64,000 bases of DNA from Watersipora subatra (lineage: Eukaryota; Bryozoa; Gymnolaemata; Cheilostomatida; Watersiporidae), in contig NC_088708.1 in NCBI RefSeq assembly GCF_963576615.1, positions 51,013,196 to 51,077,195 of the forward strand. The letters are read 5' to 3'. Below the pieces are notes generated by a model that saw nothing but the letters and a program-made list of their open reading frames with translations, searched no databases and was not told the origin of the DNA. Shown here piece by piece: positions 28,301 through 43,300 of the stretch; position 1 is the first letter of the stretch, and every line of letters starts with the position of its first letter. The position numbers were made by a program, and so were the translations under genes.

Positions 28301-31300
28301 ACCTGCACCAAACTTTTTCCTCGTGATATGAAGTTTGAAAGTTAGTTGTTAGACAAAGTTTGAAAACCTTTGCAATTGTTTTATTTTTTCTCTTAGTTTT
28401 TTTTAACTGCACAAAACACTTTTCTTAAATATGAAATTTAAAAGTCAGAATAGTAACTGCTGTTATATGTTAAATAAAAATATTTTTTCTTTGCAAAGAT
28501 TTTGATTACCCAGGCAACGCTGGGGATTCACCTAGTATATCTTAATGTTTGTCCGTCTGTCCGTACAGCTAAAGCAATAGAATTCTAAGAATGAGAATTC
28601 CACTGTGAACCAGGTTTGAACTCACAACCTCCAGTTCTGCAGACATCTATTTATCTAATACATTACACTGTCCGACTTGTTACACCATGGAATAAATTTA
28701 GCACATATACTTGTAATACATGCCAATCTTTTATGGCTTCATGTTAAACAGTGCAGCTAGTTTTATGTGTAAAGCCATACCAGAAGAAAAATCCATGGTG
28801 CCTCACTAAAAGGATAATGCATGCCCAAAAGTGAAGAAAAACGTTTAAACTCATATAGCTAACAAGACTATTGCAATCAGTATGAATCTGTAGTAGGCAC
28901 CGCAGCCTGTATGGTATGTATTACACAGAAATAAACACAGTAACATAAATAGCACAGTTGACAGAAGTATACCTGTAGATCTGTAGTAGGCACTGCAGTT
29001 GGTACCGTATGAATTACACAGAAATAAACACAGTAAACATAAATAGCACAATTGACAGAAATAAACAAACGCCTTCATTTAAAAGTTAGAATGGTAAATG
29101 TTGAATATGTTGATTAAAAATAAATTTTCTGCACAAAAACCTTTTTTATTACCCATGCAACACCGGGCATTCACCTAGTATATACATTGTATATACCGTA
29201 TATATATTGTATCTCAGTGCTTGTCTGAGACTAGCTTAAGTTACTAGCTTAAGTTACTAGCTTAAGCTACCCAAATTCATTGGATAATTATTTTATTGTC
29301 CGGGCATTTAGTAGTTTTACCATTTGTAGTGTTCACAATAAATAAATAAAAATCAAACTGTTTGGAATAAACGAGAGATATATGTACCTGGATCTCACAA
29401 CTCGGTGTATTTTGTGATTTTCTAGCTCGGAAGAGCCAGACAGGTACTATTCATTGTGATTCAAATATCTGCATTTAGATGTACTCGCATGCAAACGTAT
29501 TCATTGTCTAAGCTAGCTAGGGCTGTATGGTTACATGAAATTCGCAGTCTCTACAATGTTGTGCGTAGACAGTCTTTTGTAGACCTTCTTTTTGTTATTG
29601 TCTGCTCTCTTCTTTAGTTTGCCATATTTTGTTTTATTTCGCTCGATGGTCATTTTAGTAGCTTCATTTTCCTCTCATACTCTGCACATACATGATAGTT
29701 TTTATGAAATAAAAAAGTGTAAAAATTAGTTTATAGAATGTTTTGTAATCATATTTGGTCATCTTATAGGTATTTTTTGAAGATCAGGCAGCACCAAAAT
29801 TGGTTTAAACATTTGCTTTAATGGAGTTCTCAAGACTGCTGATTAGCTTCTGTTAGTTGATGAATTGAATTCGTTGAATTGAGTTTAACAGACCAGCTTG
29901 TACAGTGTACAAGATCCAATTTTAAGCAAACCCAGTTGGTCACATGTGGATACAACTTAATTATATTTTCTGCTCCCAATTTGACTAACTTCTGCTACAT
30001 ATTGATTTATAATTTATATTAAAATGGTGTGAGTTTGATGAAAATAATAAAAATTGCACAAATAATAATATTTTTCCACAAAAGATATTTTCATCATTTA
30101 GCTGCTATTGGAGCATTCATACATCGCCTCAAAATTTCCAAATCGCTCGCTAAGGCGGCTATTACCTGTTACCAATTTAATTTTCTTCATGTCTAAATGA
30201 CTTACTAAAAGTTTATTTAAAGCAAAAATTAAGCTACATTATCTATACATATTTTATATAGTAGACTAATACTGTACAGTGCTCAGATTCTTAGCTTAAT
30301 CTGTAATACACTATCCAAAAGCATGTTATAGCCATGGGAAACCATTTTACAAATGTTTCAAATGGTAATGAGTATAAATTACATTAACAAAAATATAAAT
30401 AGTTATTAAAATTCTACTTGTAATGACTTCAGTAACTAAAACAACCTTTCTACCAAAGAAACATCTTCATTCAAGTTCTTAATTATTTTTGCTACTAAAA
30501 ATATAAATGAAGACTTATATAAATAGAAAGAGTAATTTGGTAGTCTAATGTAACCGAGACAGAGCATTGCTACTGACTTTAAGATTGGCCGGCTATAAAA
30601 TATTATATTATCTGATTATTATCAGATAATTCTATATTCATACCCCTACAGCGATGAACGATTCTAAATTTTTTAGGTCATGCGAAGGCCTAGTAGGTCA
30701 ACAGAAGAACACTTGTGACTTACATAATAGAGTAACGACAGGCAAGAAAATGCTCGAAGTCGACCTGAAAGTTTTGGGAACAAGATCGGGAGTGACGAGG
30801 TAAACAACAGTCAGTCTTTATGTGCTCTGGTGAATGTGTTAGGAAATCTGTATTGTATTTTAGTATGTTTTCTCTCAAAATTTTTATAAAGCATTCAACT
30901 TTATTACAATATTAGAAGTTTATTAATCACAGGCTATCTATTTCTGCTGCTTGGGCAGAAAGATTTTTGTTTGTGATTAAAATAGTGATTGTCCTTTTTG
31001 TGGTATTTCCAAGTGTTTTTTCATGTGTTTTTTAATTTTTTGGTAACGTTTTCATGCCTATCAAATACTTGCGTAACTTACTGAAATGTTTAGTGAGTTT
31101 TTGTCTACAACTATTTTTCCAACTAAGCAACTCCTAGAGAGTTATCAGAAATTTTCTGCCTAATTGAAAATAACACGGGTTGCTGCTCATAGGTAGCTGA
31201 CATAGTGCGGATTATATAAGACTTACATAGTGCTAAACAAGTGGGAGCTTAGGCTAGCTAATATTTTAGCTTGTTTCAGCGTTTCTAGAACAAGTGGAAG

Positions 31301-34300
31301 CAAATATGAAGAAGTCCGTTTGCTCAATGAGATGGTATTAATGAAGAATTGATTAGAATTAATAATTGCTGTATAACAACCATTATTCATTCAAAGCTTT
31401 AGTTTGCAGCACAGAAAATGAATAATACATTTCATTGGAAATATTAACGCTTTGTGATCAAGCGACCCACAATATGATACGATAGAAAAATAATATAAAT
31501 AATAACAGTAAGCCGCAAAACAATAAAATCTATAAAATTCACGATAGCTTATGAATATACACTAGCGGTATCTAAGGGGCTTTGAGTAGTTCTAAATCTG
31601 ATACAACCACAAATCCAACTCAATCATAGATTGGTAAAGAAGCAATTCTTTCAGGCTCTGCAATCCTAATACTACTTAACAATTTGATGCCATACCTGAT
31701 AGTTTGGCTGCTTCGTCTGTAGTAACAAATCAGTTTAAGTTTTAGTAACAAAGTTTAAACAGTTAATATTATATACTTGCGACTAATATTAATTTTCTAC
31801 TTTGTCAGATTTCGACTGTTGAAACTGTATGCTAATATCGAAGGCGGCTCATTTTACCTGCAAGACTTGCTGCCCTTCACAATGTTATATATATATATCA
31901 ATGTTTTACAGTATCTATAAAATATAAAATAAACTAGCTGTAGGAGATGTATAAAGCAAATCTCATTTTAAGGCTCCAGATAAGCTTTTAGCTAGAAACT
32001 AACTCTGTAGTGTCAAGCTTTGTCTAGCTACCTATAACCTTTCTAGGGTACTAGAAATAGCTATTTCATTTCCATTTTATTCTGGGCATAGTTTACGCAG
32101 GTTTCAAAATTCTGTGTAAAATAAGCCCAAAATATTTGTATTTATTCTTCCATATATGACAAACACCGCTTTCTATTTCGTGACACCAACATATTACATA
32201 CACAATCGTACGTTTCAGTTTATGAACTTTCTGTTACTACAACAACCTTCAATTCACTATCCCAACTCCTCTGCAATACTATTAGATTACCAACTTTTAA
32301 AACATTTTTACTCAACTCACTCAATAATTCCGGATTTCTATTTTTTAATTTTATTTCTTTTTTGTGGCATCAAATGAAAAAAATAATTTTGTTGATGATA
32401 ACCAACGCCAACTAAAAGTTATACAGACATACATACGTACATACGTACATATGTACATAGGTGCATACGTACATACATATGTACATATGTACATACGTAC
32501 ATACGTACGTACATACGTACATAGGTACATAGGTGCATACGTACATACATACGTACATACATATGTACATACGTACGTACATACGTACATACACACCATT
32601 ATAAGCTCTATTCTATCATAAGCATTTCCTGTAGAGCTTTGTGTTGTTCTACAACATCTGGTTACACATAGGACAGCAAAAAGTAATGACTTTTATTTCA
32701 GATATCACACTGGTGCATCTGAGTTTGATGAGGAAGGAACATGCAATATGATACAGAAATCATCTGTTTCTAATTTAAATGCTGACTACTTCATGAGGGC
32801 TGCCACAGCAGTTGCCCAAAAGAATATTTGGATATTCGATGTACAGCCATCGGAGACCAACAGTGAAGGAGGTAAGGCTGTACATTCTGTATTTACAGAT
32901 GCATTCATCCACTGTTATCCGTTGTTGCAGATAAAAATTTTATTTTCTAGCTGAAAATATATAATGAACAACATAAGTTTTATTTAATTTTATATAAGTA
33001 TTTGAGCTCATTTAAAATCAAAGAGCAACTATTGTTGATTAAGAGTTGTCACTTTGTCACTCAGGTCAAAGTGCAAATAGCTATTAGAATTGGTGCTCAT
33101 ACATTGGAAAAAAATTATCTTTTGGATGAAGGTTTTCTATAGCTAAGGAACGAATTGTCACTATTTGCGCATCATATTGCTAGTGGCTCAAATGTGCATG
33201 AACATTGCCACAATACAGGTGTATACGTAGCACATTGCCACAATACAGGTGTATACATAGCACATTGCCACAATACAGGTGTATACGTAGCACATTGCCA
33301 CAATACAGGTGTTTACATAGCACATTGCCACAATACAGGTGTATACGTAGCACATTGCCACAATACAGGTGTATACATAGCACATTGCCACAATACAGGT
33401 GTATACGTAGCACATTGCCACAATACAGGTGTATACATAGCACATTGCCACAATACAGGTGTATACGTAGCACATTGCCACAATACAGGTGTATACATAG
33501 TACATTGCCACAATACAGGTGTATACGTAGCACATTGCCACAATACAGGTGTATACGTAGCACATTGCCACAATACAGGTGTATACGTAGCACATTGCCA
33601 CAATACAGGTGTATACGTAGCACATTGCCACAATACAGGTGTATACGTAGCACATTGCCACAATACAGGTGTATACGTAGCACATTGCCACAATACAGGT
33701 GTATACGTAGCACATTGCCACAATACAGGTGTATACGTAGCACATTGCCACAATACAGGTGTATACGTAGCACATTGCCACAATACAGGTGTATACGTAG
33801 CACATTGCCACAATACAGGTGTATACGTAGCACATTGCCACAATACAGGTGTATACGTAGCACATTGCCACAATACAGGTGTATACGTAGCACATTGCCA
33901 CAATACAGGTGTATACGTAGCACATTGCCACAATACAGGTGTATACGTAGCACATTGCCACAATACAGGTGTATACATAGCACATTGTCACAATACAGGT
34001 GTAATCGTAGCACATTGCCACAATACAGGTGTATACGTAGCACATTGCCACAATACAGGTGTATAGGTTTGTCTAAGGAGCAAAAGGGCTGGTCACCACT
34101 AGACTTTACCTGGGCTTTGATTTCGCCAAAGCAACATTTTAATATTTTTATCAGTGCTTTAAAGTTTAATTCATATGGGAATAAATAGTGCATGTTTGCT
34201 CATAGGAGGCAGTTTGTTTCAGAAAATTATCAGCATATCAAATCAAATTACCTACATGTAAGTATACTTTGACAGTATTTTGCCAGCAAATTCAATTTAT

Positions 34301-37300
34301 GGCGCTCTCTATTCATTGCACTGTATTGCAGAGACTTATACAAATGCAACGGTGACTGCAAGCAAGGGAGTTTATATGCAAGACGGTTTGACCATGTATG
34401 CAGCTGTTGGCTTGAGCTTCAAGTATGAGAGCCTGTTAGAAATGATGCTCGTCATAACCACCATCTGCAGGCAGCATATAGACTGTCAGGAAATCAACTG
34501 CAGTCTGGCGGTGAGTTTATCTTAGCTCATCCTTCCTTTATTCAAAGCTCTCCGAGTTATAAGAGTATTTTGAGCAGTAAACAGTATATCATAGGGTGCA
34601 AGTACTGGGGGCCAATTGTGGTGTACAAATTACGGAGTGAACTTGTCAAATTTTACTATGGAAGATGGCATACTATTCACTTGTTTGCTCAACCAAATCA
34701 TTATTTATTTTGAATATTAAAAACCAGTATAAAACAGCCAGTGACTGTATGAATTAATACTGCACACACGGTATACATTTCATTTAAAAAAAATAAATGT
34801 TTAGTGAGCCAAACTGTGTGACCAAAAATAATATATGCAGGGCAAAACTAATAAAGGAGGAATGTTGGAATGCAGAAATACGATCACTTGCTGCTATTTG
34901 TCAATTTGCTATCACTTCAACCCAGCCTAGATGATAGGAAGAGCAACTGGTTGTTTACAGTGGCTACTTTTGACTTCAATTGAAACTGTCAAATTGTTTA
35001 CAAAATCGTCAAGTATAAACGCACCTGCATTGCCTCGAGTAAGCCTACATGATTGGGACTGGCCTTCTGAACAAGCTCCATGCAGAAGGACTAACAATTG
35101 TTAGGCAAGACATTTTGGACTATCGTAGTTTAACCAATTACCAGTCAATTACCAATCATTGCATCAAACAAATTCAAAAAGAAAAAAATTCTAAGATTTA
35201 TTAGTGTTTAAAGAAATTCAGTATTGCCAGAATCATATTTACTATTGTACATCCAGGTGCTTTCTATGCATCACCTGAGGCTTAGATGATGCCACTTTGT
35301 ATACTTTCGAAGCTATTATACTTTTAGCATTATATAGCTTTTAGTTGGCTAAAATATAGAGAAATTCAACAATGAAAGGAATGAGTCGTCTGCTCCTTTT
35401 TATTATGATAAATAAGCAACAAATTGATTGGTCCAACTTCGTTTTTTCACATCACAGCTGAGTGCACCTTCTAAGGTTCATTTTTTACATGTTAATAAGC
35501 ACCTATTTTACACTTAAGGTGTTCCTAACATTTCAACGCTTTTGTATTTTTAGCTTCAAAAGAGTTGGTAGTACTTGCAGCAGATCTAAGTTCTCTTTAA
35601 TTTTTTAAAACTCATTATCAAAAAGTATTGATGTTATGAGGGGAATCACTGATAAGAAGTTTGTGGTCCTGATGTTAGTGGTCTTTTATAAACAATTCCA
35701 CCCCTTCTTACCGAGTAGTTTCATTACAGTAAAAGTGATTTACTGTGAAGCAAAACATCAAAACTCTGAAAATGATGTTTTAATTGGCTTAACTATTGAT
35801 ACAGAGTTGATTGGGAATATTGATGAGCTTGGTGGAAGTTTCTAACCGGTATGTTGGTTTACAGGATGTAGACTGCTTCTTGCTAGATGAGAACGCGTAT
35901 GTGATAGTATCCGAGGACAGCAGTCATCTCAACAGACCGTTCTCTGACATTGACTACGAAGTGCTTCACGATATGACAGATAAAGGGATGTTCAAAGAGT
36001 AAGTCTATGCTACTTCATTTGAAGTAAACTTCAGGCTACAATCTTTGCTTATTTTCGTTACCCGACGTGATGAGAATTTCGCTAAACTCCTGTAAAAGAA
36101 GTTGACACTTTTGCAAAACTTATAATAGTTTGTTATACCTCAATAACGCAATAATAATAATAACGCATCATCAACCTTATGACAATCTTGATCATCTAGC
36201 TTTAGCTAGCCAATAATCTAGTTGAGCCTGTAACTGCACCAGCGCTTATCTCTTTTTTCTGTCTGTGTCCATGTGTATGCGAGGTACACTCAATAAGCAA
36301 CAAGATTGTGAATGGTTTTAATTCACGCCAATCTTGATAAAAACTTGAACTTTGTCTGCAAGTAATAGGTTTTATGGGAAATTTTAATTAAGGCAGTAAG
36401 TTTTTAGCAATGTAAAAAATTGCAATCAAAAGGGCAAATACAAATCATCTTATATGTGTTTCAATGGGAGACAATTCACGAGTAAAGCCTGTAGTTCATG
36501 CAAATTAATAATAATTAACCTCATTCTGAAACTTGTATTGTAGACTTGCCTTTGTTAGGTCACACGGATAAGCAGACCTCCAGTATAACTATGTACAATG
36601 TAACGATTTTAAATTGAATCAGAAAATGCATTCCCTTGCAGTCGAATCAGTATTCCCTTAAAAATTACAACAAAAGCTGAGCTGATAACTCCTTAGCTCC
36701 AGCTGGTAGAGATGCCCTTAGTCTGCAATTACAGTTTTCATACACTCATCTTGTTACTATGAGGTTTTTTAAAACTCCTACTCCTACTAAACCAATTTTT
36801 TTCTACAAACGTATGAGTCAAACATGCTTTTGTTTTTTTTTTGATAATTATTAAACGCATTTTCATGTTAAAACTTAAATTAGACTTTGACCCTGCAAAT
36901 GTATTTGCAGGCTACATTTTTCTTGTGTCCAATAAAAAGGAATCCATGATGAATTTTTTTTGTATATCTCTTTTTCCTTATGTTATGTATTTATACAAGT
37001 AATATCTACACACACTAGTTCATGAGAGTTGTCACACCTTTTCAGTTCATCAGCGATTAACTGACTACTAAGAATAACAATAATAATATTTAGCTTGATG
37101 TGGAAGTGCGTGAATAAATTAAACGAACGAAATATCTTGGTGACCTGAGGACCTTGACGAGATTTTGGTTTCCAACAATTGACAATGCGGGAATGTGAAT
37201 CACAATAATAACAATTATTCTTATAATAATAATTACAATAATAATGAGTAAGACTCTACAGTAGAAGAAAACAATGACAAGCTTCTGGTATTTAGATAAG

Positions 37301-40300
37301 GCCTGAGCTCATTCACAACCAACCTCAATGACTGTGATTAAAACCACTAATTAATAATAGTAATAATGATATAATAGGCATCCCTGTTTACTGCTGCCGA
37401 CATCTTTCGAACACTGTTTATTTTAGTAAGTTAACACTTACCTGTATAACTAGTTAATGGTAACAATTTTGTGATGTTAACATTACAGGGTAGCTGTGAC
37501 TGACTATCAAGCATTATGTACTATATGTAAGCCTCCAGAGGAGTCAAGCTCAGCCACTAGCTTACTAGATGTGAGTCTTTCATCAGTTTCTGTGCTTTAG
37601 TATTTCACTCACTGTTTCGTTAGTCAGCTGGTTCTTAATTACGCTGTACAGCTTCAAGTTAACTAAACATTCCACTATTATAGGTGATTTGAAGGTTCAC
37701 CTATTTACACCAGAGGCTTGTCGTGTTAATTTCATCACTCGTGAATAGACATAGGCAATGGAAAAACCCAATCGTAGCTATGAACAAACGTTATTACATG
37801 GTTTTTAATATATTGTTATTGAAGCGAAACGGCCAACAAAAATGGTTATGCATTATTTTATTTATTTTATTATGAAGTAGTGAATATACATTCGTTAACA
37901 CCAATTGTGCTGCATCACAAAAATGGCTTTGATCCAGTGAATATGGACTGCAGAGGTCTATCGGCTACCTAAGTTTTACTTTCGATTTGTTGTTTATATT
38001 TTCAGTTTGTGTCATCTTTGCATTATATGTAATTATTGTTTTCTCTTTTATAGCCTTTCAGATATCTATCAAAGATACTTTGGTGGTATATAACAAAAAC
38101 AGCCTTGTAAGTATGTTTATGAACTTATAGTACAATTAGGTATTGTACAGTGTACACCCATATAGTACATGTATATGTGCATAGTGTTACTAGTTGATGT
38201 CGGACAAGTGCTGTACCATATAAAAGTTGCAATTGAGTTGTTCCGTAAAACCAAAAACACACAAATTAATTGCATGGTTACATCAACTTCACAGTGGTTC
38301 AATATTTTACAATTTCTTTGTCCTTTTGAGAAAATCCTTTATTGTCATCTAATTTAAGGAGTAGATACATGTACATGCTCATTATTTTATGTATAACCTT
38401 TCATTATAATCGACTGGCTAGAATTTGTATGTATAAGTTTTTATTGGCATTAGTAATAATCAACAAAATTATGTTTTTCATGGCATGTCAAAAAAATTAC
38501 AAAAAAGACAGAAATTCTGATAACATCGAGCATGGTTTGAATGCAGCCAAACTTTGTTGTTTAGTTATAAAAACAAGTCTAATGGTAAAATTGAGTAACT
38601 TACTGTTTCAATCAATACATTTGAATTACTTGATATAAAAACCAAACATTTTCACATGTCAAGCGAATAAAATTATCCGTATTGTATCTGGTATGAGAAA
38701 TAACAATTTGTTTGTTATGTCAATTGTTTAAAAATGTACCAAGACATTCATTTTGACCAAGATTGGGAAATAAAATCTACGCTGTATTTTTAAATTTAAT
38801 ACTGCTGGCAAGTGCTGGAGCAGATAATTCTCACAGCAATTTATACAGTTAATTTATTACCCTCTGAACCTGTCATGTAGATGAAAGGCATTAATTTTTT
38901 GTTGCAGATTTCTTCTAGAATTTAGTATATATGATATATGGCAGAGTCTGTGCTATGCAACAGGTAAGCGCTGCCTATGTAACCTTGCTCCATTTTTTCC
39001 TACTGTGAGTAGAGTACATGGTAGTGATTTTGTAAAGTTTTTGAACAAAATAATGGTTGCAAAAGTGATGATGGGAGACAACTCTGGTTATTCGTAGTGT
39101 TGATAACTACACATGCGACATCATTCTAGAGTTTATCAGGGTATTTGATAGACTAGGTTCCTTATTCATTCAGCTTCGACTTTTAGCTTTAGGGTTTTAT
39201 TGATATATGCATTCGTTACTAAAAGCAATGACTAGGTGATGGTCAAGTTAAAGATTTTTTATAGCTAGGGAAAATTTAAAAGCTGATAGAAAATGAGACA
39301 GAATTTTATTTTGATTATCTATAACAAATTGCTCATTGTGCATGCAGCCGAGATCCTATCGTCATCATCAAATATTAGCTTTCCTGTGGCACCCAATTCG
39401 TCACAGAAATATGTAACTACGGAATTGCACATGGTTCTACACATGCCGGAGTCGTTCTCGTCCTCGTCATCGTCTAGTCAACTTGAAAACTGCCGCTCCT
39501 GCAAGGTGCATAGGAACTCTACTATCAACGCAGCAGGAATTGAGACGAATAACTCCTACACAGAGGCTACATTGTAAGCAAGTGTGGCACGCGAACGCGA
39601 CAAACCAGCTCTTTCAACAATCTCAGTTCATTTGATTTCAACTCCACTTATATTAGTTGACTATCAGTTTCCACCTTTTTTCTTTTCATTTTATGGTCAG
39701 CGCTTTATTTTAGACCGACAGTAGTGTTTCCAGCTGATTAATTATCCTTATTATTATTAAAAAAATTAAAAAGTGTGATCAAAAACAAAAAAATCACCTA
39801 GTAAAAGAGATTATAATAAGTTCGCCAGACTTCAATCAACTTCTATTACAGATTTAACGAACATTTGAAAAATTGATACAAAAATGTGACTGTTAGACTA
39901 AGCTAAATGCTGTTCAGCTGGTAAACTCTACCGTCAGTCAGTGGTGTGACACAGGTGCTCTTAGCTGTCTGTGCCCAGTCAGGGTGGTGTGACGCATGTC
40001 CCCGTAACTGTGCTTGACAAATGCTTACATACTGTAGGCCAGGAAACGACGCCAATATCTTACGACACTATGGAACCCACGACTCCTAGTAGCTCGAGTA
40101 TTATTTTAAATCACTGGCAGAAAGTTAAGAATATGATCTACCTATCTTCATGCCATCAACTCAGTAAACCATTTGTTAGCACAGAATCGGCAGCACCCAT
40201 TTCTAACCACATCAAAGTATGTGCATGCGCCAATGTTTCAACAAGGTAATTGTATGACGGAACGAAATTTTGTATTCATAAAGTCTTTTCATCAGGACTA

Positions 40301-43300
40301 TCAGGTAGGTATACTTGAATATAAGGCCTACCGGTAACAACCCGCAAACATGAACGGTAAGGTGTGCACAATTCTATGTTGTGTTGCTTATGTTTTTTTG
40401 CTTGTTTCACATTTTTATTTTTATTTTAGTCAAGTTTGTTCTTTGATCATATGCTTGTGCGTTCGGCTCTATGTCATTGGTGATTTTTGTCGTTGCTTTA
40501 TATGTGCCAAGTAGCATAGCCTGAAGATTATGAACAAATAAAATCTTATTTTGTTGGTTTATATATATAGAACAACATAGCTCTATAAGGCTACATTTCC
40601 TCGTAATTGATAGATGTAAATGCTAATAGGTTGTGTAGACGAAAGCAAGTGTTAACACATTCAAACCTAGTTGTGTACATGTATGTACAAGCAAGTACTC
40701 TGATCCTAGACCGTACTAACAACATTCCATCAACTGTGAAAGTACTTGAGATAGTACAAGTTTTTTTAACTGAATACCATTTTAAAGCTCCAAGCTTATA
40801 TAAAACGATGAAACAAACAGAAATCAAATGGAGTGAATAGTTCTTATTATACACTCTCTCAAAAAGAGGTGTTTTAGTGGTAACTGAAGAAACAATTATT
40901 GCAGTAGACCGAGTTTAATAGATGGTGGATGTTTTACATGAATAGAAAAACAACCAGTTTTGGTGTCAAGTTCTTGTTGCTGAGAAGAAAAAACTTTCTT
41001 GTCGTGTCTCTGTTTTGAGCCTTCATTACCAAGAACTTTAATCAGTGTGACTGTGTCATTAGAAAGTAATGTCCTGGCAGCAGCAGTTTGGAATTTCTCA
41101 GTCCTTTTAAAATGTCATAAGTATTTTGATGATATCTCAAGAATTAGTGGTTCAATCAATTTAAAACTATACTAAAATTATATTACACCGAATACAGCCA
41201 AAGTTTTGTAACTTTACTTTAGCCAAAAGTGGGAAAAAACAAAGCGAATCTACGCAGCAGAATTTTTTCGAGTGTAGGATTTTATAGAAAAACTACACCC
41301 CCAATTATCTCAGGTCCAGGCTTAAAAGTGTTAAATGCCCAACACCAAGCTAGACTCTTAGGTAGCCCCTTACAAAATCTTCCATTAAAGAAATGCATAA
41401 CAGTTTTAGGTCACATGAATGTACCTTGAAATTGATTGGCGTATGCAATTTATTATACAGGCCATTTCGATGCAAAGTTAAGTTTGAAAGTATAAACCCT
41501 GTCAAATGACTAGAAATAGAATCAGTTTTTATTTGTGAAAAGCATGATATTTGTTGTGGTTGTCTCAAGTCAATCTTGTTCGTCTATTCCTCTCTCTAGT
41601 GTCGACGAAACGCTAAATCGCACTCAAGTCTGTGAGATAAGGAAAGATAAGTATTAACATTATTTTCTCTGGCTTCTGTTCTTTTCCTAATAGTTTTATA
41701 TGACACCCTTTTTTTATCTTTCTTTCTCTGCACAACACGCTTTCGAAAGAACCACATGATCTGGTTCTCTTCTGCTGAGTTTTCCCATACTTATTTTTAA
41801 AAGTTCATTAGCTAGATCAGGCTTTCTTTCATATGCATCACTGCTGGTTGCCATGTGTCTGTGTGCTCCGATGTCAGAGTTTAGCACTTTCATATGCGTC
41901 ACTGCTTGTTGCCATGTGTGTGTGTGTGCGCTCCGATGTCAGAGTTTAGCACTTTCATATGAGTCACTGCTTGTTTAGCACTACGGCAGCACAAAAAACT
42001 CTGCATATTTTTTCAACATTTCATGACACTGATTATTGCAACTTTTAATCTCAATCAGTCTTTCTTGATTTATTTGATGAGATTTTAAGCTTCAGTTTCC
42101 TAATTGTGCTAAAATCATGCAGCATGCAAGTCTAACGCTTTTTAAATGTTTCCAGAGTGAGGCTCAAATTATAGCCTATAATAAACTCAATGCTTTGGAT
42201 TACATATATGTCTATATGTAAAAAACGAAAACCCGAAAAGCCAAGTTTAGGTTTTTGCTGTATGATTGCATGTATATTGTTTGCAAAATAATTACAGTTT
42301 CTATTCCCACCTGATTTAGCATACAACATATTTCTGACCCCACATGAAGTGTGTAAGGATCAGCTTTTATTTGTTGCACTGCTTATGTAACAGCGTCATG
42401 CCTTTTAGGAAATGTTTTCTATTAACATAATTTTATAAAGTAAAATAATTGATAGAAACCATTTCACTTCAACTTCACAAAAAAATTTTTCTGTCAGCTA
42501 CAACCCAAAAAAGGACAACAAATAATTTTTATATTCAGGCCACCAAACGTTGCAGTGTTTTAAGTGAATGTGGCACTTTGTGCTGGAGTCGCATATTTCT
42601 CACATGTAGTAGTTCTGTGCTCTATGGGTTTGTGTATCTTTACGGCAACGCTTCTAATTTTTAAAAGTTTTTATGAAGACTGCATGTCTATCGTATGATA
42701 GCTGGTACTACACCTGGTCTAATATAGTGTAGTATACTGCAGCTACAGTTCAGTATATTAACTCTCTGCCAAATGTGAAAGTAATAATTAGGTTGCATGT
42801 ATTGCTTAACTTGGCGCATACATTAGAGGGTGAAGGCAAAAAAGTGCTATTTCTTTATTTCATATGAACTTCAATTTTTCCTTTCCTGCCCCAAGTTTAC
42901 ACTTGGCCACTTATAAAATTTATAAAATCCCACAATACTTTTTCAGCTCAACTATTTCTTATTAAATAACTTATAAACAATTATCTAATAAGAAATATAG
43001 TTATACTTCTTATTATATTATATTTAGAAATACAATTATAATTATAATATAATTATTATAGAAAATTAATTATATTTCTTATTGTGTATTATATTAATTA
43101 TATTTCTTATTATATTATACTTAGAAATATAATTATATTTCTAATTACAATATAATTATCATAGAAAATTAATTATATTTCTTATTTCCACTATTATTAT
43201 TTTTAATAATATTTATTAAAATATTATTAAAACTAATAAATTAAAATAAATAATATTACATATAATATAATTTATAATTAGTTAAGTTATTGTTTGTCTG

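Noticed and set aside
32351..32621. Poly Tyr-Val-Cys/His-Thr-Tyr frames over the ACGT/ACAT repeat
   Set aside because: Simple-repeat translation; no similarity or gene context.
33202..34064. CRISPR array
   Set aside because: The repeats are contiguous with no unique spacers, and the context is an animal intron.
33155..34193. Long open frames of 221-337 codons as repeat-protein genes
   Set aside because: They occur in four frames on both strands because the satellite period is divisible by three; no start context, splice structure or non-repeat coding flanks support them.
40217..40246. Alternative donor GTAATT at 40247 for exon 27 of alpha-2/delta
   Set aside because: It leaves two bases over and cannot join the phase-0 exon at 45048; the GTATGT donor at 40217 does.
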